50,035 bases of DNA from contig JAKAEJ010000006.1 in NCBI GenBank assembly GCA_021818335.1, positions 1 through 50,035 of the forward strand. Direction: 5' to 3'. Source of the stretch: Pseudomonadota bacterium (GTDB taxonomy: Bacteria > Pseudomonadota > Gammaproteobacteria > Xanthomonadales > Rhodanobacteraceae). The translations under genes were made by a program, and so were the position numbers. Below the pieces are notes generated by a model that saw only the letters and a list, made by a program, of their open reading frames with translations, searched no databases and had not been told where the DNA came from. Numbering within the stretch: position 1 is the first letter of the stretch; each line of letters begins with the position of its first letter. Shown here in pieces: positions 9,407-18,752 of the stretch.

Positions 9407-10345
9407 ATGGGCGATCAAGAGACCGTGTTATTCATTGATACCGATCCCGGCGTGGACGATGCGCTGGCGATCATGATGGCGCATGTTTTCGGGAGGGTTG
9501 TGGGCCTTGGCATTGCGGCAGGCAACGTTGGACTTGCGCATACCACCGCCAACGCGCTGAAGTTGCTGGACGTAATCGGTTCTGAAGCGCCGGTTTTTCG
9601 CGGCGCTCCGCAGACCCTCGTCCGGCCAGCGCATGGTGCCGCGCATGTACATGGCGCCGATGGGTTTGGTGACACGGGCTATTTGCCGACAAGCCGTGGC
9701 TCGGACGCCGAACACGCATCGTTGGCGCTGCTTCGGTTGAGTCACGCGCATCCATGTGCATTGACAATTGTCGTGCTCGGGCCACTGACGAACCTCGCGT
9801 TAGCGCTCAGTCTTGATCCGGCTTTGCCCACTCGCGTTCGGCGGCTCGTCGTCATGGGCGGCGCTGTCACGGGCCAAGGCAATACAAGCGCTACCGCCGA
9901 GTTCAATGTCGGCTTCGATCCCGAGGCGGCACATGTTGTCTTTTCCAGATGGGGCGAATTCCAGCTGGTTGACTGGGAGCTGTGCATGCGACATGCCTTG
10001 CCAGAGGGGCGCCTCGAATCGTGGCTAGCCCATGGTGGCGCGCGTCCAGCCTTTTTCGCCGCCATTTCCCGCAAGATTCGCGCCTTCAGTCACGATCAGG
10101 GTCGCGCTGGATTGGTTTTGGCCGATGCACTGGCGATGGCCGTAGCACTTCAACCGGAGCTGGTCCTCGCAAGCAGGCGCCGGTCAATCCGCGTGGAACT
10201 TGACGGTTTCTTGACGCGTGGCGCCACGGTTGTGGATTGGAACGGGCGCGGCGGCCAGCCGCCGAATGCCCTGATCGCCGAGGCGATTGATCAACAAGGG
10301 TTTGAGCGAATGGTTGCCGAGTCATTGGGCCTCGCTAACGGGTGA
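9407..10345 (+). CDS. Nucleoside hydrolase (inosine/uridine-preferring family)
   Basis: Hydrolyses the N-glycosidic bond of ribonucleosides to free base and ribose. The 312 residues carry the calcium-binding signature [12 protein letters not shown] near the N-terminus (about 11-22), then MGGAV, the NVGFDPEAA segment, and DALAMAVAL near the C-terminus supplying a late Asp. Substrate choice (RihA, RihB or RihC type) cannot be told by eye, so no symbol is given. It follows recG by 21 bases and may be co-transcribed. A nucleoside transporter and a ribokinase-type gene at 21550-23877 would complete a salvage route. Confidence 0.9.
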   Translation: MGDQETVLFIDTDPGVDDALAIMMAHVFGRVVGLGIAAGNVGLAHTTANALKLLDVIGSEAPVFRGAPQTLVRPAHGAAHVHGADGFGDTGYLPTSRGSDAEHASLALLRLSHAHPCALTIVVLGPLTNLALALSLDPALPTRVRRLVVMGGAVTGQGNTSATAEFNVGFDPEAAHVVFSRWGEFQLVDWELCMRHALPEGRLESWLAHGGARPAFFAAISRKIRAFSHDQGRAGLVLADALAMAVALQPELVLASRRRSIRVELDGFLTRGATVVDWNGRGGQPPNALIAEAIDQQGFERMVAESLGLANG

Positions 10346-10360
10346 CGACGTTTCAGCAAC

Positions 10361-10390
10361 TTGCCCAATGCCTATGCCCGTGGGTACACT
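10361..10390 (+). promoter_or_regulatory. Likely sigma70 promoter of rpmE2
   Basis: TTGCCC (10361-10366), 18-base spacer, TACACT (10385-10390), ending 40 bases before the L31 start. It matches the rpoZ promoter closely. I see no convincing Zur-like operator here. Confidence 0.5.
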
Positions 10391-10430
10391 GGTCGTCTTT
10401 TCTCCGATCTTCTGTCGCTCGAGGCCAACC

Positions 10431-10685
10431 ATGAAGCCCGACATCCACCCCCAGTATCGAGAGGTTGTGTTCCAGGACGCGACCGCTGGTTTTGCATTCC
10501 TGACCCGCTCGACCATTGCCGCCAAAGAGACGATCAAGTGGGAAGATGGCAAGGAATATCCGGTGGTCAAGCTGGAAATTTCGTCGGCATCGCACCCCTT
10601 CTACACAGGCAAGCACAAGGTGATTGACGCCGGTGGGCGAGTGGATAAGTTCCGCAAGCGGTATGCGGGCGGCGGGAAGTCCTGA
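10431..10685 (+). CDS. rpmE2: Ribosomal protein L31 type B (zinc-independent)
   Basis: Large-subunit ribosomal protein of 84 residues starting [16 protein letters not shown]. It belongs to the type-B (YkgM-like) paralogue group because it has no cysteine at all, so it cannot form the CxxC zinc site of classical L31. The mid-protein segment [18 protein letters not shown] is typical of the group. It has its own apparent promoter and a strong terminator, so it looks monocistronic. In some bacteria type B replaces the zinc form under zinc limitation; in others it is the only L31, and the window does not tell which applies. Confidence 0.95.
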   Translation: MKPDIHPQYREVVFQDATAGFAFLTRSTIAAKETIKWEDGKEYPVVKLEISSASHPFYTGKHKVIDAGGRVDKFRKRYAGGGKS

Positions 10686-10711
10686 GTCGTCGCTTCTACA
10701 TTGCGTGAAGC

Positions 10712-10745
10712 GAAGACGCCGGCGCTCTGCCGGCGTTTTCGTTTT
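10712..10745 (+). terminator. Rho-independent terminator after rpmE2
   Basis: Perfect 8-bp stem ACGCCGGC (10716-10723) and GCCGGCGT (10729-10736) with a 5-base loop, followed by TTTTCGTTTT. The stem can extend outward through a G-T pair and further A-T pairs. Confidence 0.85.
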
Positions 10746-10782
10746 CGGGCTGACCCTGGACGATAGCGGGAGCCGTTGGCTG

Positions 10783-10791
10783 TGCGATAAT
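10783..10791 (+). promoter_or_regulatory. Extended -10 element of the gltA promoter
   Basis: TGCGATAAT is an extended -10 (TGn plus GATAAT, 5 of 6 to consensus). No good -35 lies 16-18 bases upstream, as is common for extended -10 promoters. Transcription would start near 10798, giving a gltA leader of about 120 bases. Confidence 0.5.
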
Positions 10792-10795
10792 GGGC

Positions 10796-10915
10796 GGCGG
10801 ATCCGCGGGTGTTGACCCCGCGCAGGACAGCAGGCATCCAAGCCTGCCCCCTTCCAATCATCCGCCCCACCGTCCGACGCCCGGTGATCATGCCCCGGCG
10901 TCCTGCAGCAAGGAG
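10796..10915 (+). promoter_or_regulatory. Structured 5' leader of gltA (candidate cis-regulatory RNA)
   Basis: The gltA leader folds by eye into a three-way junction: closing stem GGCGGAT/ATCCGCC (10796-10802 with 10860-10866), hairpin CGCGGG/CCCGCG (10804-10809 with 10817-10822) and perfect hairpin GCAGGC/GCCTGC (10830-10835 with 10842-10847, 6-base loop). A competing 7-bp pairing joins GCAGGAC (10822-10828) to GTCCTGC (10900-10906), which lies 5 bases before the Shine-Dalgarno AGGAGA (10911-10916). I do not recognise a named RNA family. That it regulates gltA is inference. Confidence 0.4.
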
Positions 10916-10921
10916 ACTTTC

Positions 10922-12208
10922 GTGTCCACCTACAAGCTCATCAATGAAGCCACCGGTGGCAGCACCGAGCTGCCCGTGGTTGCAGGCAGTGTCGGTCCAG
11001 CCGCACTGGATATCGGGAAACTCTATCGCGACACGAGTTGTTTCACCTACGACCCAGGTTTCATGTCGACCGCCAGTTGCCGCAGCGCAATCACTTATAT
11101 CGATGGCGACGCGGGGGTTCTGATGTATCGCGGTTACCCCATTGAGCAGTTGGCCGCGCAGTCCAGTTTCCTGGAGGTGGCGTATCTCCTGCTCAACGGG
11201 GAATTGCCCGGCCAAGCGCAGTTCGATGCGTTTGAGAATGAAGTGACCCATCACTCAATGATTCATGAGTCGATGCGCCACTTTCTGCGCGGCTTCCATC
11301 ACGATGCCCACCCGATGGCGATGGTTTGCGCGTCGATTGCATCATTGTCGGCCTTCTATCACGACAAGATCGACATCGAGAACCCTGAGCACCGGCGGCT
11401 GGCGGCAATTAGGCTCATTGCGAAGATGCCCACAATTGCTGCCGCCTGCTACCGCTATTCCATTGGGTGGCCGATGCGCTTTCCCCGCAATAACCTCGAA
11501 TATTGCACGCGCTTTCTGCACATGATGTTCGAGGTTCCGAGCGAGCCACTTCAGCTCAACCCATCCGCTGCAAAGGCACTGGACCTCCTATTCATCCTGC
11601 ATGCGGATCACGAGCAAAATGCCTCGACGTCGACGGTTCGGTTGGTCGGATCCACGGGCGCCAATCCTTACGCGAGCGTAGCGGCCGGTATTGCTGCGCT
11701 GTGGGGTCCTGCGCATGGAGGGGCCAATGAGGCAGTGCTCAAGATGCTGGCCGAGATCGGCGATGCCAAGCACGTGGGTGGCGCGGTTGCCAAGGCCAAA
11801 GATCGGAACTCCGGGTTCCGCCTGATGGGCTTCGGACACCGCGTCTACAAGAACTACGATCCGCGTGCTGCGATCATTCGCGAGATGACGCACAAGGTTC
11901 TCGACGAGATGGGCGTATCGGATCCACTACTTGACGTTGCGCTTGAACTCGAACGCGTTGCGCTGAAGGATGATTATTTCGTCGAGCGCAAGCTCTATCC
12001 CAACGTCGATTTTTACTCCGGACTCATTTATAAGGCGCTCAACATTCCGACGGAGATGTTCACCGTCATGTTTGCGATTGCACGCACGGCCGGATGGATA
12101 GCGCATTGGATCGAGCAGCACGAGACGGCTGACACCAAGATTGGTCGTCCGCGCCAAGTGTACGTGGGTGCCGCAAAGCGCGACTACTGCCCCATCGAAC
12201 TGCGCTGA
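10922..12208 (+). CDS. gltA: Type II citrate synthase
   Basis: Condenses acetyl-CoA and oxaloacetate to citrate, the entry step of the TCA cycle. I chose GTG 10922 because AGGAGA sits six bases upstream and because the earlier in-frame codons translate the structured leader; the product is then 428 residues, the size of the hexameric gammaproteobacterial type. Catalytic residues are all present: His265 in [10 protein letters not shown], His306 in [12 protein letters not shown] and Asp363 in VDFYSG. The N-terminal domain, which holds the NADH site in E. coli GltA, is present. Monocistronic; convergent with the next gene. Confidence 0.96.
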   Translation: MSTYKLINEATGGSTELPVVAGSVGPAALDIGKLYRDTSCFTYDPGFMSTASCRSAITYIDGDAGVLMYRGYPIEQLAAQSSFLEVAYLLLNGELPGQAQFDAFENEVTHHSMIHESMRHFLRGFHHDAHPMAMVCASIASLSAFYHDKIDIENPEHRRLAAIRLIAKMPTIAAACYRYSIGWPMRFPRNNLEYCTRFLHMMFEVPSEPLQLNPSAAKALDLLFILHADHEQNASTSTVRLVGSTGANPYASVAAGIAALWGPAHGGANEAVLKMLAEIGDAKHVGGAVAKAKDRNSGFRLMGFGHRVYKNYDPRAAIIREMTHKVLDEMGVSDPLLDVALELERVALKDDYFVERKLYPNVDFYSGLIYKALNIPTEMFTVMFAIARTAGWIAHWIEQHETADTKIGRPRQVYVGAAKRDYCPIELR

Positions 12209-12227
12209 GCGTGCGCGGTTGCCTTGG

Positions 12228-12244
12228 CCTGAGAAGACCTCAGG
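12228..12244. terminator. Small hairpin between convergent gltA and the next gene
   Basis: CCTGAG and CTCAGG (12228-12233 and 12239-12244) form a 6-bp stem with a 5-base loop between the two converging genes, overlapping the stop codon of the minus-strand gene. There is no T-tract on either strand, so it is at best a weak bidirectional terminator. Confidence 0.3.
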
Positions 12245-12905
12245 TCAACGCAACCGACGTGGATCCGGTGGTGCGAAGCAATTCCTCCAGTGCATTAAGT
12301 GATGCGCGGCGAATGGTCCGCTGGCCGCCACGGTCAGGAGGCGCCTGACGAAGGGCGTCAACGGGGAGGATAGTGAGGTCGAAGGCAATGCCGTCGGCAG
12401 CGAATAAAAGTACCTCGAACGTACATTCTCGTTCGCGGTCAATCCGCAGCCTGCGCTCGCGCACATCGCAGCGGACGCCGTGGTCATTCAGGTAATGCTC
12501 AATTGCGCCTGGAGTGTCCGAAAACACATGGAGGCATACTGCCGAATGCTGATCGGCAGTGCCTTCCAGGACTGGACCGACAAGCCTGGGTTCAAAGCGC
12601 TGAAGAAATCGCATCGCGTCGCGCGCCGCCAGCCGACGGGACAACAAGGCTGCAGGCTGGCTATCGGCTTGGAATAGCCGTTGGTGCTCGCGCAAGGCTT
12701 GTTCCACTTCTTCGTTGCGAGGTAGTGCCTGATCGTCTCGAATTCCCAAGCGCTCGGCAGCCCGTAGTTTGGCGCGATGGTAATCGCGAAGGCCATGTTC
12801 GCTGATCAGGCGCGCCGCCTCGATGGCGATGTGGCGTCGCTGCTGCTGGCGAATGCCCTGCGCGCGAGCATGATGATGGCCGTGGCTGCAAGAACGAGGC
12901 TGCAT
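12240..12905 (-). CDS. Conserved hypothetical protein, possibly nucleotidyltransferase-like
   Basis: A 221-residue soluble protein with no signal peptide or membrane segment. The first 20 residues are His/Arg rich. A helical segment follows (about 22-75, with RLISEHGLRDYHRAKLRAAE), then a motif LVGPVLEGTADQHSAV (about 108-123) and an alpha/beta region. From memory this pattern resembles a proteobacterial family of uncertain function, sometimes described as nucleotidyltransferase-like and sometimes mislabelled as a MurC-type ligase; it has no Mur ligase P-loop. Start ATG 12905 is the only good candidate. It lies 111 bases downstream of PBP1a on the same strand and could share its transcript. 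Confidence 0.75.
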   Translation of the reverse strand: MQPRSCSHGHHHARAQGIRQQQRRHIAIEAARLISEHGLRDYHRAKLRAAERLGIRDDQALPRNEEVEQALREHQRLFQADSQPAALLSRRLAARDAMRFLQRFEPRLVGPVLEGTADQHSAVCLHVFSDTPGAIEHYLNDHGVRCDVRERRLRIDRERECTFEVLLFAADGIAFDLTILPVDALRQAPPDRGGQRTIRRASLNALEELLRTTGSTSVALT

Positions 12906-13016
12906 GGTGTGCGCTCCGACAGGGCCCAGGCCGATGATGACAACACATTTGCCACGCTCGCAAGTCCTTCGGCGTCTGCACCCAGGCTACGCCTGCTGAC
13001 GCGACCGAGGAATGGG

Positions 13017-15545
13017 CTAGAAGACGTCGTAGGACTTTGCGCCGTGCTTGCTGTCCAGGGGTGCCAAAGTCTTCAGCCGTTCATAATCTTCGACAGTCAT
13101 CACCTCGGGCATCGCCAGCGGGTCATCAGCCTTGGCGGGTAGGCCCGTGTCTCGATTGATCAGCACGGTGACGATCCCGGGTGGCATGGGCTCCGGCGCC
13201 GGCGGCATGCCGTTGAGTGCAACCTTCATATAGCGGATCCAGATCGGAAGGGCCACATAGGCGCCAAACTCAGGATGGCCATCCGCGTGTCCAAGTGACG
13301 CGAAATCGTCGAAGCCAGCCCAAACGTCGGTCACCAGATTGGCGTTGTAACCGCCAAACCAGGCATCTCGATAGTCGTTCGTCGAGCCGGTTTTTCCCGA
13401 GAGGTCATTGCGGCCCAGCGATAGGGCTGCGACACCGGTGCCGCTGCGGATCACTGATTGCATGATCGAAGCGATCAGGTAGGCGTTGCGAGGGCCGATG
13501 ACGCGAGGCGCTAGGCGTAGCGGCGGTGCTTGTCCGGATGGCGGTGTCGGTATCAGGACATTGAGATCGCCTGGCACCGGAGGTAATCCGCTGTCCGATG
13601 AAGCTGAAATGGTCTCGGCAGGACCCGGCTCCGTGGGCAGGGCATCGCTTTCCTTCCATTTTGCATCGGCTAGGAGCCGTTGCTGGCAATCACGACAAGC
13701 GCGTAGGGGATTGGCGATGAACACCGCCTTTCCATCGCGGTTGACGATCCGCTCCACGAAATAGGGATCGACCAGAAACCCGCCATTTGCGAAGACGGCA
13801 TAGCCTCGCGCCATTTGCAGGGGTGAAACGGAAGCCGTACCCAGCGCCATCGATAGATTGTCGGGGATTTGGTCCGGGCTGAGGCCAAAGCGGGTTGCGT
13901 ACTGGCGCGCGTAATTGACGCCAATCGCATCGACAAGGCGTATCGTGACCAAGTTCTTCGACTGTGCGAGCGCGACGCGCAATCGGGTGGGTCCCTGAAA
14001 TGTGTCGGTATCGTTGGCGGGAATCCATTCGCCATTCTTCGCCGAGGGGTCGGCAAAGATGAGGGGCGCGTCGTTGACTACCGAAGCGGGGCTGAAGCCC
14101 CTTGCGAACGCAGCCGAATAGACGAACGGCTTGAAGCTCGATCCTGGCTGGCGTGCCATCTGGGTGGCTCGGTTGAACTGACTCAGCGTGTAGCTGAACC
14201 CTCCAACCATCGCGACAATGGCACCATCGTCCGGTCGCAACGACACGAGCGCCGCCTGCGCCTTGGGCAATTCAGCCAATCGCCAGTGACCATTTTCGTC
14301 GAGCGCCACACGCACGATGTCGCCTGGCTTGAGGACCTGATCGACGCTCTTCGGTGCCGGTCCCCGGCGATTTTCATTGATGTAGCGGCGTGCCCAAGCG
14401 ACCGATTTAAGGTCCAAGCGCAGCGTCTGGCCGTTGAGCAGGTACAAGCGCGCAGACGTCGGGCTGCTGTCGATGACCAAGCCAGGCTGGAGCCCAGCGA
14501 TAGGGATTCTTCCAGCCAGATCCTTGGCCCAAGCCGATGGGTCGGGCGTAGCGGGCAGCGATACCTTCGCTTCCGGGCCCATCCAGCCGTGCCGGCGGCT
14601 GTATGCGAGCATTTCATGCCGCACAGCAGCATTGGCTGCGTCTTGCAGGCGACCGTCAATCGTGGTGTAGACCGTGTATCCATCCGTCAGGGCCTGGTTC
14701 CCCAGCTTTTGCACTGCAATCAGACGCGCCATCTCGGCGACATAGGGTGCATTGACCGCGATGGGTGCTTCGTGGGGGAACGCATCGTCCGGCGTGGCAA
14801 GGGCCGTTTGATACTGGGACTTGCTGATGAATCCCACCGCGTACATGCGCTTGAGGACGTAGTCGCGGCGGATCATCGCGCGTTTGAGGTCCGTCACTGG
14901 ATTAGCCGCCGAAGGTGCCTGCGGCAGGCCGCCCAGCATTGCGCACTCAGGAAGAGTCAATTGATCGAGCTTCTTGCCGTAGTAGTACTGGGCTGCGGCG
15001 GCCACGCCATAAGCACGATGCCCAAGGAATATCTTGTTCAGGTAAAGCGTAAGGATGTCGTTCTTGCTGACTTCATTCTCGATCCGGAAGGCCAGAAACC
15101 ACTCCATTAGCTTGCGTGTGTAGCTCTTCTGCGGGCTTAGAAAGAAATTACGTGCGACTTGTTGGGTGATCGTGCTGCCGCCCTGCACTTTGGCGCCACC
15201 GTGAATCAGCACCTCGAAGGCCGCTCGCGCAGTTCCAACGATATCGACGCCGGGATGATGGTAAAAATCGGCATCCTCCGCCGCCAGGAACGCATCCCGC
15301 AGCATGGGTGGAATCTGCTGGAACGTTACCGGGATCCGGTTCACCTCGCCAAACGTGGCAATCAGCTTTCCGTTGGATGTGCGGACCATGAGCGGGACCT
15401 GCATCTGCACATCTTTCAGCGACCCAACGGATGGCAACCTCGGCGCCAAGATCCAGTAGGCGATGCCCAACGCCGAAGCGCCGGCCAGGGAGCCCGCGAA
15501 GATCAGGATCACCAGCCATTTCAGCAGACGCAGCAACAGGCGCAT
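13017..15545 (-). CDS. mrcA: Penicillin-binding protein 1A (bifunctional glycosyltransferase/transpeptidase)
   Basis: Class A PBP that polymerises lipid II and cross-links peptidoglycan. From ATG 15545 it has 842 residues; the frame runs upstream to 15749 but that part looks non-coding. N-terminal anchor at about residues 8-30. The GT51 domain has the catalytic Glu in AAEDADFYHHPGVD and GGSTITQQVARNFFL. After a long linker/OB-type region comes the transpeptidase with SxxK in GSSFKPFVYSAAF, SxN in AQSKNLVT and KTG in SGKTGSTNDYRDAWF. Length and insert match PBP1A rather than PBP1B. Its usual activator LpoA is encoded at 24226-25998. Confidence 0.94.
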   Translation of the reverse strand: MRLLLRLLKWLVILIFAGSLAGASALGIAYWILAPRLPSVGSLKDVQMQVPLMVRTSNGKLIATFGEVNRIPVTFQQIPPMLRDAFLAAEDADFYHHPGVDIVGTARAAFEVLIHGGAKVQGGSTITQQVARNFFLSPQKSYTRKLMEWFLAFRIENEVSKNDILTLYLNKIFLGHRAYGVAAAAQYYYGKKLDQLTLPECAMLGGLPQAPSAANPVTDLKRAMIRRDYVLKRMYAVGFISKSQYQTALATPDDAFPHEAPIAVNAPYVAEMARLIAVQKLGNQALTDGYTVYTTIDGRLQDAANAAVRHEMLAYSRRHGWMGPEAKVSLPATPDPSAWAKDLAGRIPIAGLQPGLVIDSSPTSARLYLLNGQTLRLDLKSVAWARRYINENRRGPAPKSVDQVLKPGDIVRVALDENGHWRLAELPKAQAALVSLRPDDGAIVAMVGGFSYTLSQFNRATQMARQPGSSFKPFVYSAAFARGFSPASVVNDAPLIFADPSAKNGEWIPANDTDTFQGPTRLRVALAQSKNLVTIRLVDAIGVNYARQYATRFGLSPDQIPDNLSMALGTASVSPLQMARGYAVFANGGFLVDPYFVERIVNRDGKAVFIANPLRACRDCQQRLLADAKWKESDALPTEPGPAETISASSDSGLPPVPGDLNVLIPTPPSGQAPPLRLAPRVIGPRNAYLIASIMQSVIRSGTGVAALSLGRNDLSGKTGSTNDYRDAWFGGYNANLVTDVWAGFDDFASLGHADGHPEFGAYVALPIWIRYMKVALNGMPPAPEPMPPGIVTVLINRDTGLPAKADDPLAMPEVMTVEDYERLKTLAPLDSKHGAKSYDVF

Positions 15546-15707
15546 GGGGGGGCGGTCAGCATTCCGGGAAGTCGCGCAGTATAAGCGCAATGCCCGACGG
15601 CCCCCGGCCGGTGGCTGAGCGGAGCCCGAACGGGTCTCCGCGGTGGCGATGAGGCGCAGTTTGCAAAGAATTGTGAAGCGTTTCGCAGGGGCGGTAACTG
15701 GTGGGCG

Positions 15708-15737
15708 TTGCCAAAGAGTTAAGACTTGATCTAAGGT
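15708..15737 (+). promoter_or_regulatory. Possible promoter of pilMNOPQ
   Basis: TTGCCA (15708-15713), 18-base spacer, TAAGGT (15732-15737) in the divergent gap between mrcA and pilM. The same -10-like TAAGGT occurs in the mraZ promoter. Weak -10 by consensus. Confidence 0.35.
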
Positions 15738-15760
15738 AGTGGCGCACATATCGCTCGTAA

Positions 15761-16842
<1,082 letters not shown>

Positions 16843-16843
<1 letters not shown>

Positions 16844-17556
16844 TGGCGCGCATCAATCTACTTCCCTGGCGCGCTGAACGGCGGAAACTGCGCGAACGCG
16901 AATTCTTCATCCAACTGGGCGTCGCTGCTGCGGTGGCGGTCGGTCTAGTCGTCGTCTGGGCAATGTGGATGGGCATGCGCATTGACAACCAGAATGACCG
17001 TAATGCGTATCTTCAGGGACAAATCGCGCAACTCAAGGCAGAAAACCAGCAGATCAAGAACCTCGATAAGGTCCGTGACCGCCTTCTTGCGCGCAAGAAG
17101 ATCATTGAGGATCTGCAGGCCAACAGGTCACAAATGGTGCATCTATTTGACGAGTTGGTTAAGCGCACTCCGGCTTCGATCCGTCTGACGTCCATGGCGC
17201 AGAAGGGAGATCTCCTGACACTCACTGGCGTGGCGCAGTCCAACGCAGCGGTCGCCGACTATATGAGGAACCTCGAGGCATCGCCTTGGCTGGGGGCGGC
17301 GGACCTGCAGAAGACGGAAAAACAGGGCTCCGATTCGCGCATGCCTTACACGTTTGGCATCAAGGTGAAGATGGGGATGCCCAAGAGTGGCGCGCCGGCC
17401 GGCGCTAGCAGTCTCGCCGCGATGGCTGTTCCGACTATTCCGGCCAGCGCTTCCATGTCGGTTGCGGCTAAGCCGACTCATCCTGCTAGTACTGCGGCTA
17501 AGTCGGTCAAGGCGGGGATCGAGCCGCAGCCAAGCAAGCCGGGAGCGAAGCCGTGA
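16843..17556 (+). CDS. pilN: PilN, inner-membrane type IV pilus alignment protein
   Basis: Bitopic membrane protein that heterodimerises with PilO. It starts with MARINLLPWRAERR, the conserved INLLPWR PilM-binding motif. One membrane segment (about 23-45) is followed by a coiled coil (about 50-95) and a ferredoxin-like periplasmic domain. At 237 residues it is longer than usual owing to an Ala/Pro/Ser/Lys tail of about 60 residues. Its ATG shares one base with the pilM stop. Confidence 0.95.
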
Positions 17557-18209
17557 GTTTTCTTGACGATTTCCGCAATCTCGACCGAAACAACATCGGC
17601 GCTTGGCCGAAATCGGTGAAGTCCACATTTACAGCGCTGGTCTTGGTATTAATTTTGTTTTTTGGATGGTGGTTCAAGATCAGTTCCCAGCAGGATTCAC
17701 TGGCATCCCTGGCCGCACAGGAGAGCCAGCTCAAGCAAGAATTCATCAAGCAGCAGGCGCGCGCGGTCAATCTCGAAGCGCTCAAGAAGCAACTGTCCGA
17801 GATGCAGGACATGCTTCGGCAGATGCTGCGACAGTTGCCCAGCAAGACCGAAATGCCCGAATTGCTGGTTGATGTTTCGCAGACAGCTCTTTCCGCGGGG
17901 TTGCAGCCCGATCTCTTCCAGCCGGAGCCGGAGACCGTCAAGGAGTTCTATGCGGAAGAACCGATCAAGCTGAAGATGATCGGCACCTATAACCAATTTG
18001 GCACGTTTATCAGCGGCGTGGCGTCTTTGCCTCGCGTCGTGATCTTGACTATGCACAACGTCTCGCTCACGCCATTGCCTGCGCCGGCGGGCAGCAAAGG
18101 CCCCAGCGGGCTTTTGGAACTCGAGGGTACCGTGCGCACCTATCGTTACCTGGAAGACAGTGAGGACGGCAACAGCAGCGCTCGGCGTGGCAAGGGGGGC
18201 GGTAAGTGA
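17553..18209 (+). CDS. pilO: PilO, inner-membrane type IV pilus alignment protein
   Basis: Partner of PilN in the inner-membrane alignment subcomplex. The 218 residues have a short cytoplasmic N-terminus, one membrane segment (about 25-45), a coiled coil (about 48-95) and a periplasmic ferredoxin-like domain with GTYNQFGTFISGVASLPR. Start is GTG 17553, overlapping the pilN stop as GTGA. The last 20 residues are Ser/Gly/Arg rich. Confidence 0.95.
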   Translation: MSFLDDFRNLDRNNIGAWPKSVKSTFTALVLVLILFFGWWFKISSQQDSLASLAAQESQLKQEFIKQQARAVNLEALKKQLSEMQDMLRQMLRQLPSKTEMPELLVDVSQTALSAGLQPDLFQPEPETVKEFYAEEPIKLKMIGTYNQFGTFISGVASLPRVVILTMHNVSLTPLPAPAGSKGPSGLLELEGTVRTYRYLEDSEDGNSSARRGKGGGK

Positions 18210-18730
18210 ACGTGCGAACACTGTCTGCTCGCGTGATGCTCGCTTGTGCGCTGATTGCCGCACTTGGCGGATGCACCAGTGGTATGTCCCACTTGCGCGA
18301 GTGGGTTGCGCAGGAGAAGGCCAAGAAGGGCCCGCCGCTTCCGCCGCTGCCAGTAATCAAGACTTTCGAGACGTTTGCCTACAAGGATCAGAACCTGCGC
18401 GACCCGTTCAGCCCAAGTCCGCTTGAGGCTGGCGGCTACAACACGAATGGTCCCCGACCGGATGCTGCTCGTCCCAAGCAACCGTTGGAAATGTTTCCGC
18501 TCGACGCACTGAAAATGGTCGGAACGATTGGAACGGGGCCTGACACGCAGGCGCTCATCAAGGATCCGACTGGTGTTATTCACCGCGTGGTCGTGGGCAA
18601 TTACATGGGACAGAGCGATGGGCGCATTACCAAGGTGACGCCCGACAAGGTCGATCTGACCGAATTGGTACCGAACGGCAATGGCGGCTGGATGGAGCGC
18701 AAGGCCGAAATCGCGATGAGCGAGCAATGA
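18206..18730 (+). CDS. pilP: PilP, type IV pilus lipoprotein
   Basis: Inner-membrane lipoprotein that bridges PilN/PilO and the secretin PilQ. The signal peptide ends in a lipobox with Cys in AALGGCTSGM (about residue 23). A flexible Pro-rich segment follows, then the PilP beta-domain with the recognisable YKDQNLRDPFSP and PLDALKMVGTIG. It has 174 residues, normal for the family. Start is GTG 18206, overlapping pilO by four bases. Confidence 0.95.
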   Translation: MNVRTLSARVMLACALIAALGGCTSGMSHLREWVAQEKAKKGPPLPPLPVIKTFETFAYKDQNLRDPFSPSPLEAGGYNTNGPRPDAARPKQPLEMFPLDALKMVGTIGTGPDTQALIKDPTGVIHRVVVGNYMGQSDGRITKVTPDKVDLTELVPNGNGGWMERKAEIAMSEQ

Positions 18731-18752
18731 GGACCCTGTGGGGGTGAGATAC

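Noticed and set aside
10790-10921. N-terminal extension of citrate synthase from 10790
   Set aside because: It translates the structured leader; a strong Shine-Dalgarno precedes GTG 10922 and the shorter protein matches the family.
13869-15110. Plus-strand open frame of 413 codons
   Set aside because: Antisense to mrcA, whose GT51 and transpeptidase motifs are intact. The frame has no recognisable domain and is a GC-rich shadow.
15546-15749. N-terminal extension of PBP1a to 15749
   Set aside because: The 68 extra codons are polar and unrelated to PBPs; the membrane anchor begins right after ATG 15545.
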